A DNA stretch of 7,892 nucleotides. Source: Asaia bogorensis. GTDB lineage: Bacteria; Pseudomonadota; Alphaproteobacteria; Acetobacterales; Acetobacteraceae. Made by a program: the position numbers and the translations under genes. Positions within the stretch are counted from its first letter, which is position 1. Each line of letters starts with the position of its first letter. The notes under the pieces were generated by a model that was not told where the DNA came from, did no database searches, and was given only the letters and a program-made list of their open reading frames with translations. Of this stretch, positions 5,683 through 7,892 are shown one piece after another. The stretch lies in contig CAMCHA010000096.1 of assembly GCA_945874515.1 (NCBI GenBank), positions 1 to 7,892 on the forward strand, read 5' to 3'.

Positions 5683-6438
5683 ATGCCCCGCATGCCGCTT
5701 CCCGCCATCCAGGCCGAGGGTCTGACGAAAATCTACAAAGACAGCGACCCGCCCGCCGTGGCGGGGCTGGATTTCACCCAACCCGCCGGCAGTACCTGGG
5801 CGCTGCTGGGCGGCAATGGCGCGGGCAAATCCACCACCATCGCCATGCTGCTGGGCCTTCTGGTGCCAAGTGCGGGGCGTGTGGTGGTACTTGGCCATGA
5901 TATGGCCCGGGACCGCTTCGCTGCGCTGGCGCGGATGAATTTCTCCTCACCCTATGTCGCGCTGCCGCATCGGCTGACGGTCCGGGAAAACCTGATGGTC
6001 TATGCGCATCTGTATACCGTGCCCAAGGCGCAGGAGCGCATCGCCGAATTGGCGGAAAGGCTGCAATTGACCGCGTTTTTGGACCGCCCGGCGGGGCAGC
6101 TCTCGGCGGGGCAGAAAACCCGCGTCGCGATTGCGAAATCGCTCATCAATCGCCCGGAATTGCTGCTGCTGGATGAACCAACCGCAAGCCTAGACCCCGA
6201 TACGGGCGATTGGGTGCGCAGCCTTCTGGAAGAATATCGCGCGGAGACGGGCGCCGCCATTCTGCTGGCCAGCCATAATATGGCTGAGGTCGAACGCCTT
6301 GCGGATCATGTGCTGATGCTGAAGGGGGGACGCATTGTGGACCAAGGCAGCCCCGCGGATCTGGTCGCGCGCTATGGCCGCGATGATCTTGAACAGGTGT
6401 TTCTGGATATCGCCCGCGGCCAGGGGCACGCGGCATGA
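5683..6438 (+). CDS. ABC transporter ATP-binding protein (ABC-2 exporter type)
   Basis: A complete 251-residue nucleotide-binding subunit that would power the membrane protein encoded next. Motifs seen: Walker A GGNGAGKST at 43-51 (Lys49), signature LSAGQ at 140-144, Walker B LLLLDE at 160-165 with Glu165 catalytic, D-loop SLD at 169-171 and switch His198 in LLASHNM. The Q-loop is unusual: where a glutamine is expected the protein reads MNFSSPYVALPHRLTV (85-100). The C-terminal LEQVFLDIARG (236-246) is typical of ATPases paired with ABC-2 permeases. ATG 5683 was chosen because it is the first in-frame Met after the preceding gene's stop at 5647; ATG 5692 (Met4) is an equal alternative, as neither has a strong ribosome site. 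The frame remains open upstream into the preceding gene, but that stretch is its shadow. The stop overlaps the permease start as ATGA, so the two are translationally coupled. Substrate unknown. Confidence 0.92.
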   Translation: MPRMPLPAIQAEGLTKIYKDSDPPAVAGLDFTQPAGSTWALLGGNGAGKSTTIAMLLGLLVPSAGRVVVLGHDMARDRFAALARMNFSSPYVALPHRLTVRENLMVYAHLYTVPKAQERIAELAERLQLTAFLDRPAGQLSAGQKTRVAIAKSLINRPELLLLDEPTASLDPDTGDWVRSLLEEYRAETGAAILLASHNMAEVERLADHVLMLKGGRIVDQGSPADLVARYGRDDLEQVFLDIARGQGHAA

Positions 6439-7235
6439 GCGGCGCGGCGCGGCGTGTTTGGGGGCTGATGTATCGGCATTTGGCGCTTTATCGGCGTTCC
6501 TGGCCGCGCGTTTTGGAACTGATGTATTGGCCCGTACTGCAAATGCTGGTCTGGGGCTTCGTCACTGCCTGGCTCGCCGGCGTGCAGAACAATACGGCAA
6601 GTGTCACCGCCGGCGTGCTGCTGGGCGGTGTGCTGCTGTGGGAGGTGACGCTGCGCAGCCAAATGGGCTTTGCCATTTCCTTCCTGGAGGAAATCTGGTC
6701 GCGCAATCTGGGCCATATGTTTGTGGCCCCGCTCAGGCCCACCGAGTTGGTAGCAGGGCTGGTCGCCATGAGCATTCTGCGCACCGCCATCGGCGTGGGA
6801 CCGGCCATTCTGCTGGCCTTCTTGCTTTACGGCTTTGGCCTCTGGACCCTGGGGCCGGTGCTGGTGCTCTATTTCGCGGCCCTGTTGGCGATGGGCTGGG
6901 CGGTGGCGCTTGGCGTGACGGCCCTTATCCTCCGCCATGGCGCAGGGGCGGAGGCTTTGGCCTGGGGCGTGCTGTTCGGTTTGGCGCCCTTTTCGGCGGT
7001 TTTCTACCCGGTTTCGGTGCTGCCGGGCTGGTTGCAGCCGATCTCGCTTGCCATTCCGGCGACGCATGTTTTTGAAGGAATGCGTGCCGCGCTCTTGGAT
7101 GGGCGGCTGGCCTGGGATCATCTGGCCTATGCTTTTGCGCTTGATCTGATCTGGCTTGGCTTGGCCGCCTGGCTTTTCATGGCGCAATTCCAGGCGGCGC
7201 GCGTCCGAGGCGCTTTGATGAATATTGGCGAATAG
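6435..7235 (+). CDS. ABC-2 type transporter permease
   Basis: A 266-residue integral membrane subunit, normal length for ABC-2 permeases, which export drugs, glycans, lipids or other compounds as dimers with two ATPases. About six hydrophobic helices can be picked out: roughly 27-48, 57-80, 105-133, 140-166, 174-195 and 230-251. An amphipathic charged N-terminus precedes them (RRVWGLMYRHLALYRRSW). The hallmark before the last helix is FYPVSVLPGWLQPISLAIPA, continuing as THVFEGMR (about 190-217). Other family-like stretches are SFLEEIWSRNLGHMFVAPL (82-100) and the charged loop RPTE at 101-104. The start is ATG 6435, with AGGGG 8 bases upstream, overlapping the ATPase stop. Overall form recalls NodJ-like exporters, but cargo cannot be assigned. 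It is the last gene of the likely operon. Confidence 0.92.
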   Translation: MSGAARRVWGLMYRHLALYRRSWPRVLELMYWPVLQMLVWGFVTAWLAGVQNNTASVTAGVLLGGVLLWEVTLRSQMGFAISFLEEIWSRNLGHMFVAPLRPTELVAGLVAMSILRTAIGVGPAILLAFLLYGFGLWTLGPVLVLYFAALLAMGWAVALGVTALILRHGAGAEALAWGVLFGLAPFSAVFYPVSVLPGWLQPISLAIPATHVFEGMRAALLDGRLAWDHLAYAFALDLIWLGLAAWLFMAQFQAARVRGALMNIGE

Positions 7236-7262
7236 ATCAAGGCGCCTCTTTCATCCTGGGCA

Positions 7263-7289
7263 CTTTTCCGGCAAGTTTCCCTTTTCCGG
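7263..7289 (+). repeat. Two direct copies of CTTTTCCGG in the permease-argD gap
   Basis: Copies lie at 7263-7271 and 7281-7289, 18 bases start to start. The 112-base gap (7236-7347) also has a small inverted repeat, GGCGA-TGG-TCGCC at 7300-7312, followed by TTT, too short to call a terminator. I find no convincing -35/-10 pair for argD. Confidence 0.35.
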
Positions 7290-7334
7290 TCCTTGGTGGG
7301 GCGATGGTCGCCTTTGCCCGGGCCGGTTGCTTGC

Positions 7335-7338
7335 GGAG
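7335..7338 (+). promoter_or_regulatory. Ribosome binding site of argD (GGAG)
   Basis: GGAG lies 9 bases before the GTG at 7348. It favours that start over the in-frame ATG at 7363, which has no comparable upstream site. Confidence 0.65.
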
Positions 7339-7347
7339 ACTGGAAAC

Positions 7348-7892
7348 GTGATTCCCGCCCTGATGCCGACCTATAACCGTGCCGACCTTGCTTTTGAGCG
7401 GGGCGAAGGCGCGCGACTTTGGACGGAAGACGGCCGACGCTTCCTGGATTTCGGCGCGGGCATCGCGACATCGTCGCTCGGCCATGGGCACCAGCATTTG
7501 ACCCGAGCGATCGCGGAACAGGCGGGCAAGATCATTCATTCGTCCAACCTGTATCGCATCCCGCAGGCGGAAACCTTGGCGCGGCGCCATGTAGAAAATT
7601 CCTTCGCTGACAGCGTGTTTTTCTGCAATTCCGGCGCCGAAGCCAATGAAGGCATGATCAAGGCTGTCCGCAAATATCATGCGGAAAATGGCCACCCGGA
7701 ACGCTACCGGCTGATCTGCTTTGATGGCGCCTTCCATGGCCGCACCATGGCCGCGCTGGCTGCTACGGGGAATGAGAAATACCTGGCCGGCTTCGGCCCG
7801 CCGGTTGAAGGCTTCGACCATGTGCCCTTCGACAATATGAACGCGGTGCGTGATGCGATTGGCCCCAATACCGCCGGTGTGATGATTGAACC
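7348..7892 (+). CDS. argD: Acetylornithine aminotransferase, class III PLP enzyme (3' end missing)
   Basis: ArgD transfers an amino group between glutamate and N-acetylglutamate semialdehyde to form N-acetylornithine, in cytoplasmic arginine biosynthesis; some homologs also act on succinyl-ornithine or succinyl-diaminopimelate. The frame is open to the window edge, giving 181 full codons of the usual roughly 390. The GTG start gives MIPALMPTYNRADLAFERGE, a standard N-terminus for this family. Seen next are LDFGAGIATSSLGHGH (33-48), HSSNLYRIPQAETLA (64-78), the cofactor phosphate-binding segment FFCNSGAEANEGMIKAVRKY (91-110) and CFDGAFHGRTMAALAATG (124-141), where Phe129 stacks on the PLP ring in homologs. 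The acidic VMIEP that binds the PLP ring lies right at the edge; the Schiff-base lysine is beyond it. The GAGIATSSLGH wording favours ArgD over GABA or ornithine aminotransferases. It is separated by 112 bases from the transporter genes and is probably its own transcription unit. Confidence 0.93.
   Translation, partial: MIPALMPTYNRADLAFERGEGARLWTEDGRRFLDFGAGIATSSLGHGHQHLTRAIAEQAGKIIHSSNLYRIPQAETLARRHVENSFADSVFFCNSGAEANEGMIKAVRKYHAENGHPERYRLICFDGAFHGRTMAALAATGNEKYLAGFGPPVEGFDHVPFDNMNAVRDAIGPNTAGVMIE

Noticed and set aside
6372..7187. Minus-strand 271-codon frame opposite the ABC-2 permease
   Set aside because: His/Gln/Arg/Pro-rich translation without any motif, exactly opposite a well-supported membrane protein.
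7300..7315. GGCGA-TGG-TCGCC-TTT as a terminator of the transporter operon
   Set aside because: Five-pair stem, three-base loop and three T's are too weak to call.
7237..7821. Minus-strand 194-codon frame opposite argD
   Set aside because: The plus strand encodes unmistakable ArgD motifs there; the reverse frame shows no family features.
1..7892. CRISPR, tRNA, rRNA or mobile elements
   Set aside because: No repeated spacer array, cloverleaf-like sequence, ribosomal RNA sequence, transposase or terminal inverted repeats were seen.

Overview
The window looks like chromosomal DNA from a GC-rich alphaproteobacterium. The family Acetobacteraceae (order Rhodospirillales) is my best guess. The reasons are an orphan Bug-family binding protein, a Tim44-like protein with an alphaproteobacterial layout, degenerate EAL-like proteins of a kind I associate with Rhodospirillales, and the N-terminal wording of the ArgD. 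This is judged by eye, not by a database search. I see no insertion sequence, prophage, CRISPR array, tRNA or rRNA.

Left part (1-3060). The 3' two thirds or more of a TRAP transporter large permease gene (DctM type) runs rightward off the left edge. It ends 6 bases from a convergent gene for a Bug/TctC-type periplasmic binding protein. Right of that, also on the minus strand, is a gene for a secreted or membrane-anchored Tim44-like protein. A strong hairpin lies between these two minus-strand genes. The Tim44-like gene has a good Shine-Dalgarno sequence and a plausible promoter with a perfect 12-base palindrome in its spacer.

Centre and right (3243-7235). Four plus-strand genes are packed as a likely operon. 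The first two (409 and 392 aa, ATGA overlap) match no family I can name firmly. I read them as divergent tandem paralogs, each with a GGDEF-like N-terminal half and an EAL-like C-terminal half that lack the catalytic residues. The first also carries a C-terminal four-cysteine motif and a run of nine C's in its first codons. After 35 bases come an ABC ATPase and, with another ATGA overlap, its ABC-2 membrane permease. Together these two form a complete half-transporter pair, probably an exporter. Two enzyme-dead signalling-type proteins joined to an ABC-2 exporter is the most unusual part of the window.

Right edge (7348-7892). After a 112-base gap, argD (acetylornithine aminotransferase, arginine biosynthesis) starts from a GTG with a good ribosome binding site and runs off the edge before its catalytic lysine.
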